From NCBI RefSeq assembly GCF_003025555.1, contig NZ_PYMH01000013.1, forward strand, positions 62,001-126,000: a DNA stretch of 64,000 nt. Direction: 5' to 3'. The translations under genes were made by a program, and so were the position numbers. The DNA is from Photobacterium lutimaris. Lineage in GTDB: Bacteria; Pseudomonadota; Gammaproteobacteria; Enterobacterales; Vibrionaceae. Below, piece after piece: positions 15,677 to 23,683 of the stretch. The notes below the pieces were generated by a model that was not told the origin of the DNA, did not search any database, and was given only the letters and a program-made list of their open reading frames with translations. How positions within the stretch are numbered: position 1 is the first letter of the stretch; each line of letters begins with the position of its first letter.

Positions 15677-15805
15677 TATTACGCGTCAGCGACCAACGCC
15701 GGTCTCACTGGATACAGTTGAAGAGTTTTACCATGCTCACGATCACCAGCAACGAAACACTTTAGGCGTATATCGGTGGGAGGTCGGTAGAATGTATGCC
15801 AGTCT
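15677..15805 (+). pseudogene. Fragment of a second Cre-like recombinase gene
   Basis: Read in one frame, the segment gives RQRPTPVSLDTVEEFYHAHD then HQQRNTLGVYRWEVGRMYA, which matches residues about 104-141 of the neighbouring Cre-like protein (SADSVEEFFHAHDHQHRNTL, GVYRWAIGRMHDA) at about three residues in four. Nothing before or after it is similar, so it is a remnant of a paralog. The IS5-type remnant abuts its 3' end. Confidence 0.75.
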
Positions 15806-15812
15806 ACCGACC
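15782..15812. repeat. 10-bp inverted repeat at the Cre/IS5 remnant junction
   Basis: GGTCGGTAGA, 11 bases, TCTACCGACC. It is followed on the plus strand by GCAGCTTTTT, so it could also act as a terminator. Confidence 0.45.
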
Positions 15813-16113
15813 CCGCAGCTTTTTCCTATTTGTTCAGAGCTTTCAGTAGCCGCGCCCGTGCTATGTTGATGTGATCGGACAATAAAGCCATTTAAAATGA
15901 CCCATTCAAAATCGGCAGTACTTGATAACTGGTTGAAAAAATTAGCTAAGACACCTTTCTTGACTAAAGATTAAAACGCCTGTAGACAGTACTCCATTCA
16001 CCAAACTCTTGAGGTAAATCTCGCCATGGGATGCCTGTACTCGTTCGATAGCGTATTCCTTCAAAAGTCATTCTGTGCTCAGGCTTATCGTAAATACGAC
16101 CTGTGCTCTTCAT
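15812..16113 (-). pseudogene. IS5-family transposase remnant
   Basis: ATG 16113 opens a 49-codon frame (MKSTGRIYDKPEHRMTFEGI, then IPWRDLPQEFGEWSTVYRRF) ending at TAG 15964. Shifted by one base, it continues as VLANFFNQLSS, then IVRSHQHSTGAAT and EQIGKSCG. These are the IPWRDLP, AHQHSAGA and QAIGRSRGG blocks of IS5/IS427-group transposases. The shift could be the orfA/orfB frameshift of that group, but the last half of the protein, including the DDE glutamate, is missing, so the element is dead. Confidence 0.7.
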
Positions 16114-16204
16114 AACTTGTAGCAGCAGTTAACATTGTTCTTGGCGAAAGACATTATAAATTCTTGTATGTCGTTCAAAAACAATCACGAAAGATCAACG
16201 CGCC

Positions 16205-16801
16205 CTAGTCTTTCCAGCATAACTCATATCGACTGTTTTTCACATGTTTCCCTTTACGGTACTCCGTGCCTTTTATATTTCTCCAGTTATCAAGGTCATA
16301 CCAACCTTGAGCATTGGAGTAGATAACTGGCATGTTGAACACTCTAATTCCCCATTGGGATATATCTACGAAATGTCCATATTCACCGCCGGAACCGCTG
16401 TAATACAAATAGTCACATGTTTCTGTAATTGGTGGCGGCCTGTTCTCTAGTGCGGTTATGCGTGAGTTGTGTTTGCTCCTTGTTGTAGATAGCGATGACG
16501 TCATGTTATTGGAATTGATAATATTGGTTGCGTTTGTTGCAATTGAGGTTTTGTTGTTGTCTATAGAGCTTGTAGTCGTAGCGATGTTAGTGCCTAAGTC
16601 GGTAACTGAATTTAGGTTCGACTGCGTGACGATGCTATTTGTTCCGCGAGGCGGGGTGCTATAAGTACCGACATTTGTGGTGCGCGAGGAAGCATTGGAA
16701 TGGTTATTTTTGATGCTCTCAATAGCCGCATTCGATAAAGTTGATATCATCAATAGTGGCATCAGCATCGTCATCGTCGCCACTTTCTTAGTTAATTGCA
16801 T
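16205..16801 (-). CDS. Secreted coiled-coil protein with variable C-terminal domain, paralog 1
   Basis: 198 residues from ATG 16801 (AGGAAAC upstream; the frame runs on to 16873 but the signal peptide decides the start). Signal peptide ending LSNA, then the family hallmark AIESIKNN, a Ser/Thr/Asn-rich coiled section (about 40-110) and the KHNSRITALENRPPPI hinge. The C-terminal domain starts with CDYLYYSGSGG and ends YELCWKD, with one likely disulfide. The same signal, stalk and hinge occur in paralogs 2-4 with unlike C-termini. The layout suggests an exported stalk carrying exchangeable tips. No enzymatic motif. Confidence 0.75.
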   Translation of the reverse strand: MQLTKKVATMTMLMPLLMISTLSNAAIESIKNNHSNASSRTTNVGTYSTPPRGTNSIVTQSNLNSVTDLGTNIATTTSSIDNNKTSIATNATNIINSNNMTSSLSTTRSKHNSRITALENRPPPITETCDYLYYSGSGGEYGHFVDISQWGIRVFNMPVIYSNAQGWYDLDNWRNIKGTEYRKGKHVKNSRYELCWKD

Positions 16802-16913
16802 GGGGAGGTGGTTTCCTAATTGATTTGTTCGAGGTTGAGGGGGGCTATCGCCGTGATCGAAGTAAAGGCACACAAAGCTCGCATCCTAGTGTGCTTGGGG
16901 ATTAAGGCTGTAC

Positions 16914-16965
16914 GCCTTGGGCTTTTACTCATGGAGAGCACTAGACAAAGAAAAAGCAGTCTAGT
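16914..16965 (-). promoter_or_regulatory. Conserved 5'-leader hairpin of paralog 1
   Basis: In transcript order: stem ACTAGAC/GTCTAGT (12-base loop), then a short CTC/GAG hairpin, then AAAAGCCCAAGGC. It starts within about five bases of the predicted transcription start. Confidence 0.65.
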
Positions 16966-16976
16966 ATTTTTATGAT

Positions 16977-17005
16977 AATTTACGTGTTGGGTGGTTTCTC
17001 GTCAA
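16977..17005 (-). promoter_or_regulatory. Promoter of paralog 1
   Basis: TTGACG (17005-17000) and TAAATT (16982-16977) with a 17-base spacer, immediately upstream of the leader hairpin. Confidence 0.65.
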
Positions 17006-17174
17006 CACGTTATATAGGGTTTCTTTATTTGATAGTCTGATTATTTCAGTTATTTTTAAATCCGCTTACCCACTATCACTAACCTTGCCAATTCCAGTTA
17101 ACTTTGCCTAGCTGTGTGATTGTTACACCATCGAATATATGGGTGTTATACTCCCAAAGTTCCAGTTTGCATTG

Positions 17175-17258
17175 TCGATGTTTGCTCACCCAAAGAACGC
17201 CGTTTGGCAGCAACGCTTGTAATGCCATTCGTTGCATAATGTGTTCAATCTAACTACA
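17175..17258 (+). pseudogene. Decayed 3' piece of a PP-loop ATPase gene
   Basis: 17175-17221 matches the 22502-22549 part of the intact gene at 21422 (TCGATGTTTGCTCA, then GTTTGGCAGCAACG). 17227-17258 matches its last bases (ATAATGTGTTCAATCTAACT against GTAATGTGTTCAATCTAACT). The roughly 440 bases between them in the intact gene have been deleted. Confidence 0.75.
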
Positions 17259-17319
17259 AACCTGCCCCCTTGGAGGGGAGCAGGAAGTTTTACTCGTTCA
17301 TAGGATTATAATAACTGAA

Positions 17320-18030
17320 TTATAGCCTTCTTATTATAATAGTTCTTTTTGCGCCCCTTACTGTCGGAATGCAAAAGTTAGCATCATTAGTGGTTAGTAT
17401 TCGGGTCGAGCCCACATGTTGTAACTTCGTTGTAAAACTCTTTCCTGTTTCTAAACAGTGAACGGAAAATGAAGCACCAACAATTGCAGTCCCATTACTA
17501 AAGTGAAATGTTGTGTTATTCAATCTTTGGATTTTGGAAATATAAAGGCCGCTAATTATATTAGAGGATATACTTGCGTTTGGATCGGTGATTGGGTGAC
17601 CATAGCCCCAGTACCGTCTATTGGCATGCATATCATTATATGTTCCAACAGTCATTATAATTCTGTCATCTGGTATCGGAGGTGGTCTATTTTCTAAAGC
17701 ATGAATACGATTTTTATGATTGTCGTATGTTGCTTGAATGGATACAGTATTGTTTGAAGCGTTTGTTACCTGGTTTTTATTGTTTTCAATATCACTTATA
17801 TTGTTAGCTATCGATTGAGTCGTTTCAGCTACACTTGTATCTAATTCAGCGAGCGAAGATGATAGTGATTGTGAGTTAAGCCCGTGAGCAGTTATTTCGC
17901 TGCTAACAGTGTTAGTGGGCATGTGAATCGAGCGATTGATATGTCCATCCCGTATGGTCTGGACACCCGCATGTGGTGCGTTTGTAACTGTCAGTAGTAA
18001 CAAGGCTATAGCTTTCTTTATGAGGTGCAT
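17320..18030 (-). CDS. Secreted coiled-coil protein with variable C-terminal domain, paralog 2
   Basis: 236 residues. Signal peptide MHLIKKAIALLLLTVTNAPH followed by AGVQTIRDGH, a coiled region with SIANNISDIENNKNQV, then the hinge KNRIHALENRPPPIPD. The C-terminal domain (from about 150) has no similarity I can see to those of paralogs 1, 3 or 4; it holds two Cys (HCLETGK and FCIPTVRG) and ends in RTIIIRRL. Nothing suggests an enzyme. Upstream lie a sigma70-type promoter and a degenerate copy of the family leader. Confidence 0.75.
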   Translation of the reverse strand: MHLIKKAIALLLLTVTNAPHAGVQTIRDGHINRSIHMPTNTVSSEITAHGLNSQSLSSSLAELDTSVAETTQSIANNISDIENNKNQVTNASNNTVSIQATYDNHKNRIHALENRPPPIPDDRIIMTVGTYNDMHANRRYWGYGHPITDPNASISSNIISGLYISKIQRLNNTTFHFSNGTAIVGASFSVHCLETGKSFTTKLQHVGSTRILTTNDANFCIPTVRGAKRTIIIRRL

Positions 18031-18149
18031 TACGAGCTCCTGCTAGGGTTAGGCTGATTAGTGACGTATGGCATGCGTTATGAGATTGGTAGACGAACAT
18101 CACATAGGCGATGTGTCTACATGTATTGGCGTGTAAGGATTGGGACCTT

Positions 18150-18197
18150 AGGAGCTTTATCTAAACCTGAGTGTCAGATTTATAAAGCCGTATTGAC
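18150..18197 (-). promoter_or_regulatory. Degenerate family leader of paralog 2
   Basis: It aligns with the leaders of paralogs 1, 3 and 4 (GAGCTT, then TGAGTGTCAGAT), but the first stem is reduced to GTCA/TGAC and the second is broken. Confidence 0.4.
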
Positions 18198-18202
18198 TTT
18201 AT

Positions 18203-18231
18203 AAAATAAACACGTGAACTTATTTAGTCAA
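18203..18231 (-). promoter_or_regulatory. Promoter of paralog 2
   Basis: TTGACT (18231-18226) and TATTTT (18208-18203), 17-base spacer, in the same position relative to the leader as in paralogs 1 and 3. Confidence 0.6.
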
Positions 18232-18585
18232 TATTCATAACTACAATATGTGATTTTTTATTTTCTATTGTTTTGAAAGGTAATAAAGCGAACGTTCCAC
18301 GTTATATTGGTGTCGAGGCATTTAATATTTACCCATTCCTAATAATCCCCCCACCTAATAAGGATTATGCTTTCCCTGTATTCTTCTTACTCTCTTATGG
18401 TTAGTGTAGTATTATAAATTCCGAAAGGACTAATCTATACTAACCAACAGTTAACCACTGTACTCTTTGTTTAGACCTTATTTGTTTTGTAGGTGTATGC
18501 TCAAAAATGCTATGCCGCCAGCCAGTCGTTTAAATCGCGGTTATCAACCATGTCGAAAAGCATATACAGTTTAAGGTAAATTTAC
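18232..18585. other. Non-coding region with relic leader hairpins
   Basis: No gene found. TCC-GAAA-GGA at 18420-18429 and a damaged GTCGAAAAGC at 18552 look like decayed copies of the GNRA leader hairpin that precedes the intact PP-loop gene. Confidence 0.45.
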
Positions 18586-18890
18586 ATGTCTAATTTTGAT
18601 CAGTTTTTGACTGAACAAGCTTGCTATGGAGTATTTACTGCTGAAGGTATGCACATTCTAGTGGCATATAATGTGATGCTGTTCGAGGGAGCTCGTTAAG
18701 CCTCAAGATAGCTTTCACCGCCGGAACGTGGCTGATTATCTTACAGATGTTCGCTACCACCGCTCGGAATTAGAAACTACCACTAAAGCACTTACAGCAA
18801 GCAATCGGCAATGTTCTTGGTTTGTCGGGAGGAGTAGATAGTAGTGTGCTTGCTGGCGTTCTTCTTCCCATGCACCCCGATCTCGACATT
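18586..18890 (+). pseudogene. Decayed 5' piece of a PP-loop ATPase gene and its leader
   Basis: ATG 18586 opens a 37-codon frame (MSNFDQFLTEQACYGVFTAE) whose TGACTGAACAAGCTTGC is repeated before the intact gene (21299-21317, where a frameshift has broken it). At 18811-18888 the bases read VLGLSGGVDSSVLAGVLLPM then HPDLD, matching the P-loop of the intact protein. The rest is lost. Confidence 0.7.
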
Positions 18891-18909
18891 AGCAGCATCA
18901 AGTTTCCTC

Positions 18910-19290
18910 TTAAGCGGCAATTGGCAGTTGAGCCAGGTCGGTCTTACTAAATAGTTCAACGATGACTTTATGGCGTTTATCGTCTGTTGATAAATGGTCG
19001 TACAACATTGAGCAACGGAAATTCTCGTAATACCAGTGCTTTAGTTTTTCAAAAATATCACGTTCGACTAGTGGTGAGTAGGACAGCAACTGCCATGCGT
19101 GCTCTATTGCTTCATCTTTATCATTGAAGTCACGGTAATCAACAGTCAAATGGGGCATGGTCATATTCCAGAGGCAGTACCACATAGCCGTTTCAGCTTG
19201 TAGTAATTCGTAGAACCCATCCATGACAAGGCCGTAAGCATTACCGTCACTATTCTCAACTATTGGAGTATCCCGCGGTGGTTCCGGCTT
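18910..19290 (-). CDS. Hypothetical protein, possibly 5'-damaged
   Basis: From ATG 19224 the product is 104 residues (MDGFYELLQAETAMWYCLWN). The frame is open further back to 19290 with a convincing extension (PRDTPIVENSDGNAYGLVMD) but no start codon, so the original N-terminus may have been lost by frameshift next to the DUF6884 remnant. It is acidic, rich in Trp and Tyr, with no family recognised. Confidence 0.45.
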   Translation of the reverse strand, partial: KPEPPRDTPIVENSDGNAYGLVMDGFYELLQAETAMWYCLWNMTMPHLTVDYRDFNDKDEAIEHAWQLLSYSPLVERDIFEKLKHWYYENFRCSMLYDHLSTDDKRHKVIVELFSKTDLAQLPIAA

Positions 19291-19685
19291 TCATAAATGC
19301 AGTCATATTGAGCCAGTGTCGCACTAGATAGAGACTCTTTATATGAGTCCCACACTTCCATGTATTTGCGTGTAAGCATCACGTACAATTCGCCAGAGGC
19401 GGCTTTAAGGGCTTTTTATGATGACTTTCGGGTGCGTATTACTAGCTTATTAGTATCAACATCTTCGATGTAAGTATCGTATGGCTCTAGGTTGTCGTTG
19501 CCAGAGATGATGCCATGTTCAGCACTAAGAACTAACACGTTGATGCGCGCATTGGAAGTTGAGAGGTGCTTGCGGATCATGTTGAATGTAGTGTTGTCGT
19601 ATAAGTCTATGGCTTTCGCTGGAGTTGAAATTTTATTCTCGCAGCAGTTTACCAGTATGGTGATGTCTCGTATTGCCGTAAGCCT
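19260..19685 (-). pseudogene. DUF6884-family gene remnant with internal stop and no start
   Basis: The frame from 19685 reads DITILVNCCENKISTPAKAI, then LYDNTTFNMIRKHL, VLVLSAEHGIISG and NLEPYDTYIED. These are the [IV]SC-x-x-K, LYxSxLF, LSAxHG and PYD blocks of DUF6884 proteins. A TAA at 19418-19416 interrupts it, and the same frame then continues KALKAASGELYVMLTRKYME to a stop at 19262-19260. A TAG stands directly before the first codon and no ATG, GTG or TTG is available. It is thus broken at two places. Confidence 0.75.
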
Positions 19686-19925
19686 CTATCTATTGGGTTG
19701 AGGTTTAATGATAATGCGGTTGATGATTTGTCAATTGTGGCTAGGTCGGATTAGATTATTCTTGTGACTTATAGTGCCAGTCACGAGCACTGGAGCCAAA
19801 TTATGTCCCAGAGCAATAAATGGTAGTTTCTTTAGTAAGGATAGAGCAGAAGTAATTGCTTCTGCCCTGAGTAGATTTACTTGTAGAATATTTGTTAATA
19901 AAGACTATGGCCATAAGCCAAAATA

Positions 19926-20726
19926 TTATTTGAAATCAATGGCTTTACATATATCATACATCCTTACGTGCCCATTGTTATTATACCGGTTGGTGCCAAA
20001 TTTATAATATTCTCCTTCGTGGAGGTTCCAATCAGTGGAGTTGGAAATCTTGAATTCTTTTTTCTCGAAATAAACTGTGTTGCCTTGGTTTGTTGCGGTA
20101 AGACCGTATTTCTTTTGGTCATTATTTGCTGTTTCATAGTAACACTCTGTAATAGGTTCAGGAATTATCACATCTGAGTAACAAATCTCATAAAGATGAA
20201 TATAGTTGCTACTAATAAGCTTTCCTCGGCGGAAGGACTTACCATCTATTGTCTCCCAAAGCACATTACTAAGCATGGTGTCTTTCTTTATTGTTTTCCC
20301 GTTAAATATGACTTCAGGGCTAGCATATCCGCTTTTTATGGTGTTTTTAGAGTCATAAATACACTGGGGGTTGGGAACCGGAGCCGTTTCAAGGGAGTTG
20401 ATTCTAGCGGCATGGTCGTTATGAGTACGGGATAACGTATTTAAATCTGAAGAGGTATAGGATATATTATTTTTATTACTTAATATATTGTTTGAATTTG
20501 ATATAAGTTTCTCGTGGACTTCATTTATAGACCCTGAGAGTGAAACATTTTGTTCATAAATTGAACCTGTATCAATACCAGGATCATCAGGGTGTCCTTG
20601 AGTAAAAACAGTTGGTTGTTGTGTTTGAGAGCTCCTTACGGAATCAACTCCCGCATTTGAGAAAAATGATGCCGTCAATAGCGATATCATTAGCGACATT
20701 GCCGATACTTTCTTTATAAGTTGCAT
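19926..20726 (-). CDS. Secreted coiled-coil protein with variable C-terminal domains, paralog 3
   Basis: 266 residues. Signal peptide (MQLIKKVSAMSLMISLLTAS, cleaved near SNA), hallmark GVDSVRSS, a Ser/Asn-rich coiled stalk, and the hinge HNDHAARINSLETAPVP. The C-terminus holds two successive copies of one small domain, each starting C-x-Y and ending YEIC or YDIC: about 140-200 (CIYDSKNT to YEICYS) and about 205-262 (CYYETANN to YDICKA). Both share a W-x-x-x-x-G-x-x-[FY] core with the tip of paralog 1. Its promoter and leader follow the family pattern. Confidence 0.75.
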   Translation of the reverse strand: MQLIKKVSAMSLMISLLTASFFSNAGVDSVRSSQTQQPTVFTQGHPDDPGIDTGSIYEQNVSLSGSINEVHEKLISNSNNILSNKNNISYTSSDLNTLSRTHNDHAARINSLETAPVPNPQCIYDSKNTIKSGYASPEVIFNGKTIKKDTMLSNVLWETIDGKSFRRGKLISSNYIHLYEICYSDVIIPEPITECYYETANNDQKKYGLTATNQGNTVYFEKKEFKISNSTDWNLHEGEYYKFGTNRYNNNGHVRMYDICKAIDFK

Positions 20727-20861
20727 AATCTTGCTTTCCTGAGTGGGTTGTTACTTAGTTAAGGAGCGGATGGCCTTGAACTCGACTAAATCGAGGGGAG
20801 CGCAGAGTTTTTGCTGAAAAGTCAGAAAACATTGGCTAGAGAGGTGGCTTAGTGGTTTAGT

Positions 20862-20911
20862 GCCTTGGGCTTTGACTCGTTATGAGTACTAGATTGGGAA
20901 AGCTATCTAGT
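20862..20911 (-). promoter_or_regulatory. Conserved 5'-leader hairpins of paralog 3
   Basis: ACTAGAT/ATCTAGT (10-base loop), then ACTC-N5-GAGT, then AAAGCCCAAGGC. The last stem pair differs from paralog 1 by a compensated T-A for C-G exchange. Confidence 0.65.
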
Positions 20912-20922
20912 ATTTATACAAT

Positions 20923-20951
20923 AATGTAAGTTTAAGAAACTTAATAGTCAA
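20923..20951 (-). promoter_or_regulatory. Promoter of paralog 3
   Basis: TTGACT (20951-20946) and TACATT (20928-20923), 17-base spacer. Confidence 0.65.
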
Positions 20952-21079
20952 TATATTGTGGGATGACGGCTTGCCGATTTGTTCCTATATGGCTGATTTT
21001 AACCTTCCTAGCTCAACCTTGCCAATGTCGCCACGATAGAATATCCTACTTATATTGTTCGCGTTTGCGACCAGCGATA

Positions 21080-21250
21080 CTAGAGGCTTGATGTATTGAC
21101 CAGTGATGGCCAGCCTACTCCGAAAGGATCTTCATATAGACACCCTCTGCAGTTTAATGCTGCTTCAATTGCCACTTCCCTACCCTTGCTGGTATATGTG
21201 GAATTATCTACCGCGACTATGTGGTGCTTCTTACTACCGAAAGGTTTATT
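21080..21250 (-). pseudogene. Unidentified gene fragment
   Basis: A stop-to-stop reverse frame of 56 codons without a start reads KHHIVAVDNSTYTSKGREVA, then CRGCLYEDPFGVGWPSLVN. The composition is protein-like and includes a C-x-x-C. It lies in a stretch full of gene relics, so it is probably the middle of a lost gene. Family unknown. Confidence 0.35.
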
Positions 21251-21390
21251 TTAAATTTTATGGATTATCACTATGTTGAATCTTGGAGAGTTTTAACTGA
21301 ACAAGCTTGCCACGAAGTAATGCTGGTATAGCTAAAGCTCAGTAATTACCACTTCAATCCACTGTGCACTTTTTATGGCGCACTAACCAT

Positions 21391-21400
21391 GCCGAAAGGC
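21391..21400 (+). promoter_or_regulatory. GNRA leader hairpin (GCC-GAAA-GGC)
   Basis: 21 bases before the ATG of the PP-loop gene, with GAGGAAAC between. Confidence 0.75.
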
Positions 21401-21421
21401 CTATAATCAAGAGGAAACACA

Positions 21422-23026
21422 ATGGGCGAAATGTACCCAATTAATGTAGTCGCTGAACCAACTAAGCATGACTTGGTTAGAAACGTAATACTCAAGCATA
21501 TACCTAACTACAATTATCACCCAGATACTTCGAACAATAAGAAACACGTTCTTGGTCTTTCAGGTGGCGTAGATAGCAGCGTGCTTGCTGCTGTTCTACT
21601 CTGCATGCACCCCGAGATCGATTGGACGATTATCTTCACGGACACACTCGATGAACCAAAAGAGTGTTATGCCATATTGGACACAATTGAAAGTTTATTT
21701 GGTGTAAAGGTAAATCGTTTAGTTCCTGAGCTTGGACTGTTCGGGAAGTTTTACTGGGACATCGAGAAGACCGGGAAAGCGTTTTTGCCAAGTCCTAAAG
21801 CACGATTTTGTACTGGGCTTTATAAAGTGAAACCGTGGAACGATTTTCTCAAGAGTGATGTGTTGACTTCTGATGATGATATTTGTGTCGCCTATGCGGG
21901 GATCAGGTTTGATGAGCGTCATCGCCGCGGCATTTTAGGCATAGATCGCGTCGAAACTGATTTCCCATTTGTTAGCTTGAAAGTTGAGCGTTCAGCTGTG
22001 ATGGCCATTGCAGCCGAACTTAACTTGCTCAGTGCTACATATTATCGGGGAAGGAGTAGATCAGGCTGTGAGCGTTGCGTGTTTCTCAGTCAGAATGAGT
22101 TGGTAGCTCTTCGCACTTGGGATCCTGCAAAATTCGCTGAAGGCGGGTTGGTAGAGAAGCTTAGTGAAGATGTTCAAGCTGCATTTTCACAGGATCGTTT
22201 TACTAGCAAATCACGTGGTTTTTACACTAGCTGGCCGCTGTCTTCGTTGATTCTTGATGGTAAGGATGCTTATGTTGAGCAAACTCTTCTTGGGCCGCAA
22301 TCGTTAGACCGACAGGGTGTTAACTGGGACTTTTTCAATCAGCCTCATAAAGAACCGAAGAAAAAGCCTCAAGCGCCTAAGTCAGTTCCGGGGCAGATTG
22401 ACATCGTTGGGTTCGATCAGTTGACTGAGAATGCTGAAACGAAAGGGAAGCAGAGTAAGGTTTTCTTTGTGGCTATTGAGAACTATGTGTCAGCGTCGCT
22501 ATCGATGTTTGCTCAAGCGAAAAATGCTGTTTGGCAGCAACGTTTGATAAGTTACAGTACCAGTGTTTCAGGCATTACTAAACAGCTACGCAAATACATC
22601 TCGCACCGTCGTGAGGCTGCAGAAGGCTTTTGGTCTAGTCTTGCTAAGCATGATGAAGAGTCACATGTCACAATCCTGGCAATTGAGATTGATGGTGAGT
22701 ATGTTCCGGACGTTAGTTACGACGATAGTTACACTTGGCAGAGTAGGTACAGCTACCAAGAGATTGATTACTATTGCTCTCTCTTCGAACGTATCGCTCA
22801 CTTAGAAAGTTGTAAAGCAGTGATGTTAGAGCCTAGTGGTTATGACCATATCACTAAGACTGATAGCTCTTGCTTTTACGGCAATCACTACGGTGAGATC
22901 TCAAAGTTGGGTTCCATTATTGGCGTTGGGCACTTCAAACCGCCAGCTTATGCAGAGCTCGACATTGATGATGATAGCTACGATGGAGATATTAATACAA
23001 TTCGTTGTGTAATGTGTTCAATCTAA
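21422..23026 (+). CDS. PP-loop ATPase, PAPS reductase/DndC superfamily
   Basis: 534 residues. The N-terminal domain has the PP-loop SGGVDSS (residues 47-53) that binds the ATP pyrophosphate, then IIFTDTLDEP, the usual acidic follow-up. A C-x-x-C (SGCERCVFLS, near residue 220) sits where DndC-type proteins bind an iron-sulfur cluster. Residues after about 300 form a separate domain of unknown type ending in CVMC. Enzymes of this superfamily adenylate or thiolate substrates, including DNA in phosphorothioation. No DndB/D/E or SspB/C partner is nearby, so the substrate is unknown. It is preceded by a GNRA hairpin, followed by a strong terminator, and exists as two decayed copies upstream. Confidence 0.8.
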   Translation: MGEMYPINVVAEPTKHDLVRNVILKHIPNYNYHPDTSNNKKHVLGLSGGVDSSVLAAVLLCMHPEIDWTIIFTDTLDEPKECYAILDTIESLFGVKVNRLVPELGLFGKFYWDIEKTGKAFLPSPKARFCTGLYKVKPWNDFLKSDVLTSDDDICVAYAGIRFDERHRRGILGIDRVETDFPFVSLKVERSAVMAIAAELNLLSATYYRGRSRSGCERCVFLSQNELVALRTWDPAKFAEGGLVEKLSEDVQAAFSQDRFTSKSRGFYTSWPLSSLILDGKDAYVEQTLLGPQSLDRQGVNWDFFNQPHKEPKKKPQAPKSVPGQIDIVGFDQLTENAETKGKQSKVFFVAIENYVSASLSMFAQAKNAVWQQRLISYSTSVSGITKQLRKYISHRREAAEGFWSSLAKHDEESHVTILAIEIDGEYVPDVSYDDSYTWQSRYSYQEIDYYCSLFERIAHLESCKAVMLEPSGYDHITKTDSSCFYGNHYGEISKLGSIIGVGHFKPPAYAELDIDDDSYDGDINTIRCVMCSI

Positions 23027-23035
23027 CTACATGAG

Positions 23036-23068
23036 CACGGACACCCATTATGGGTGCCGTGTTTTTTT
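23036..23068 (+). terminator. Rho-independent terminator of the PP-loop gene
   Basis: CACGG-A-CACCC pairs with GGGTG-CCGTG around ATTAT, followed by seven T. Confidence 0.9.
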
Positions 23069-23098
23069 CATTTTAATGTTACTTAGCCTTAGAGCGGA

Positions 23099-23431
23099 TC
23101 ACTTGTTTAGGTCGATGATGTAAAGCTCCTTGATATAGTCAACCATGTCTTGGAATTCCAAGGTTTCATAGTTAATTCCCTGGCAATACTTATTGATTAT
23201 ATATTTGTCATTTTCGATGGTGATTGAGTGCTCGGTAATGCTCTCGCCAACATAATCGTTTAGCCGGCTGATAGTTATTTCCGTATCGCCGCGAACTAGT
23301 GCCTGTTTAACTATATCGATAGTCTGGTGAAACATTGGCTCGGAGCTAGTCCTGATCATCCAGTTGCTCTCGCGATCTATGGCAGTTGCTAGGTTAATAA
23401 GTAGCGTAGATTTAAGTTTCGTTGCCGACAT
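23099..23431 (-). CDS. Hypothetical protein, 110 aa
   Basis: ATG 23431 (MSATKLKSTLLINLATAIDR) has AGAGGA eight bases upstream and is preferred to the ATGs 30-36 bases further up. Acidic soluble protein with alternating strands and helices and a single Cys. No family is recognised. It lies between the PP-loop gene (convergent) and paralog 4. Confidence 0.6.
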   Translation of the reverse strand: MSATKLKSTLLINLATAIDRESNWMIRTSSEPMFHQTIDIVKQALVRGDTEITISRLNDYVGESITEHSITIENDKYIINKYCQGINYETLEFQDMVDYIKELYIIDLNK

Positions 23432-23683
23432 GGGGTATTCCTCTTGTTTGGTTTGAAACTTCATCATACTGGCCGTGAAAAACAGTCAAGCGGTCTAATT
23501 GACTAAATTTGGTTCCGATCGGAGGTTAACTTCGATTTATATCTTTATCTTGGTTACGAACTCATTCAAATTGAAGGGGTAAGATCGGTTAAAGGTTGGT
23601 CTGAAGCAAATTAGCTCATGACTCATAATGAATAGAGGATACATTGTATAGAGGTATGCAGGAGTATCTAGAGCGTTTGTATT

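Noticed and set aside
19843..19868. Terminator AGAGCAGAAG/CTTCTGCCCT after paralog 3
   Set aside because: A mismatch and lack of a T run on the relevant strand leave it unsupported, though it may still be a 3' hairpin.
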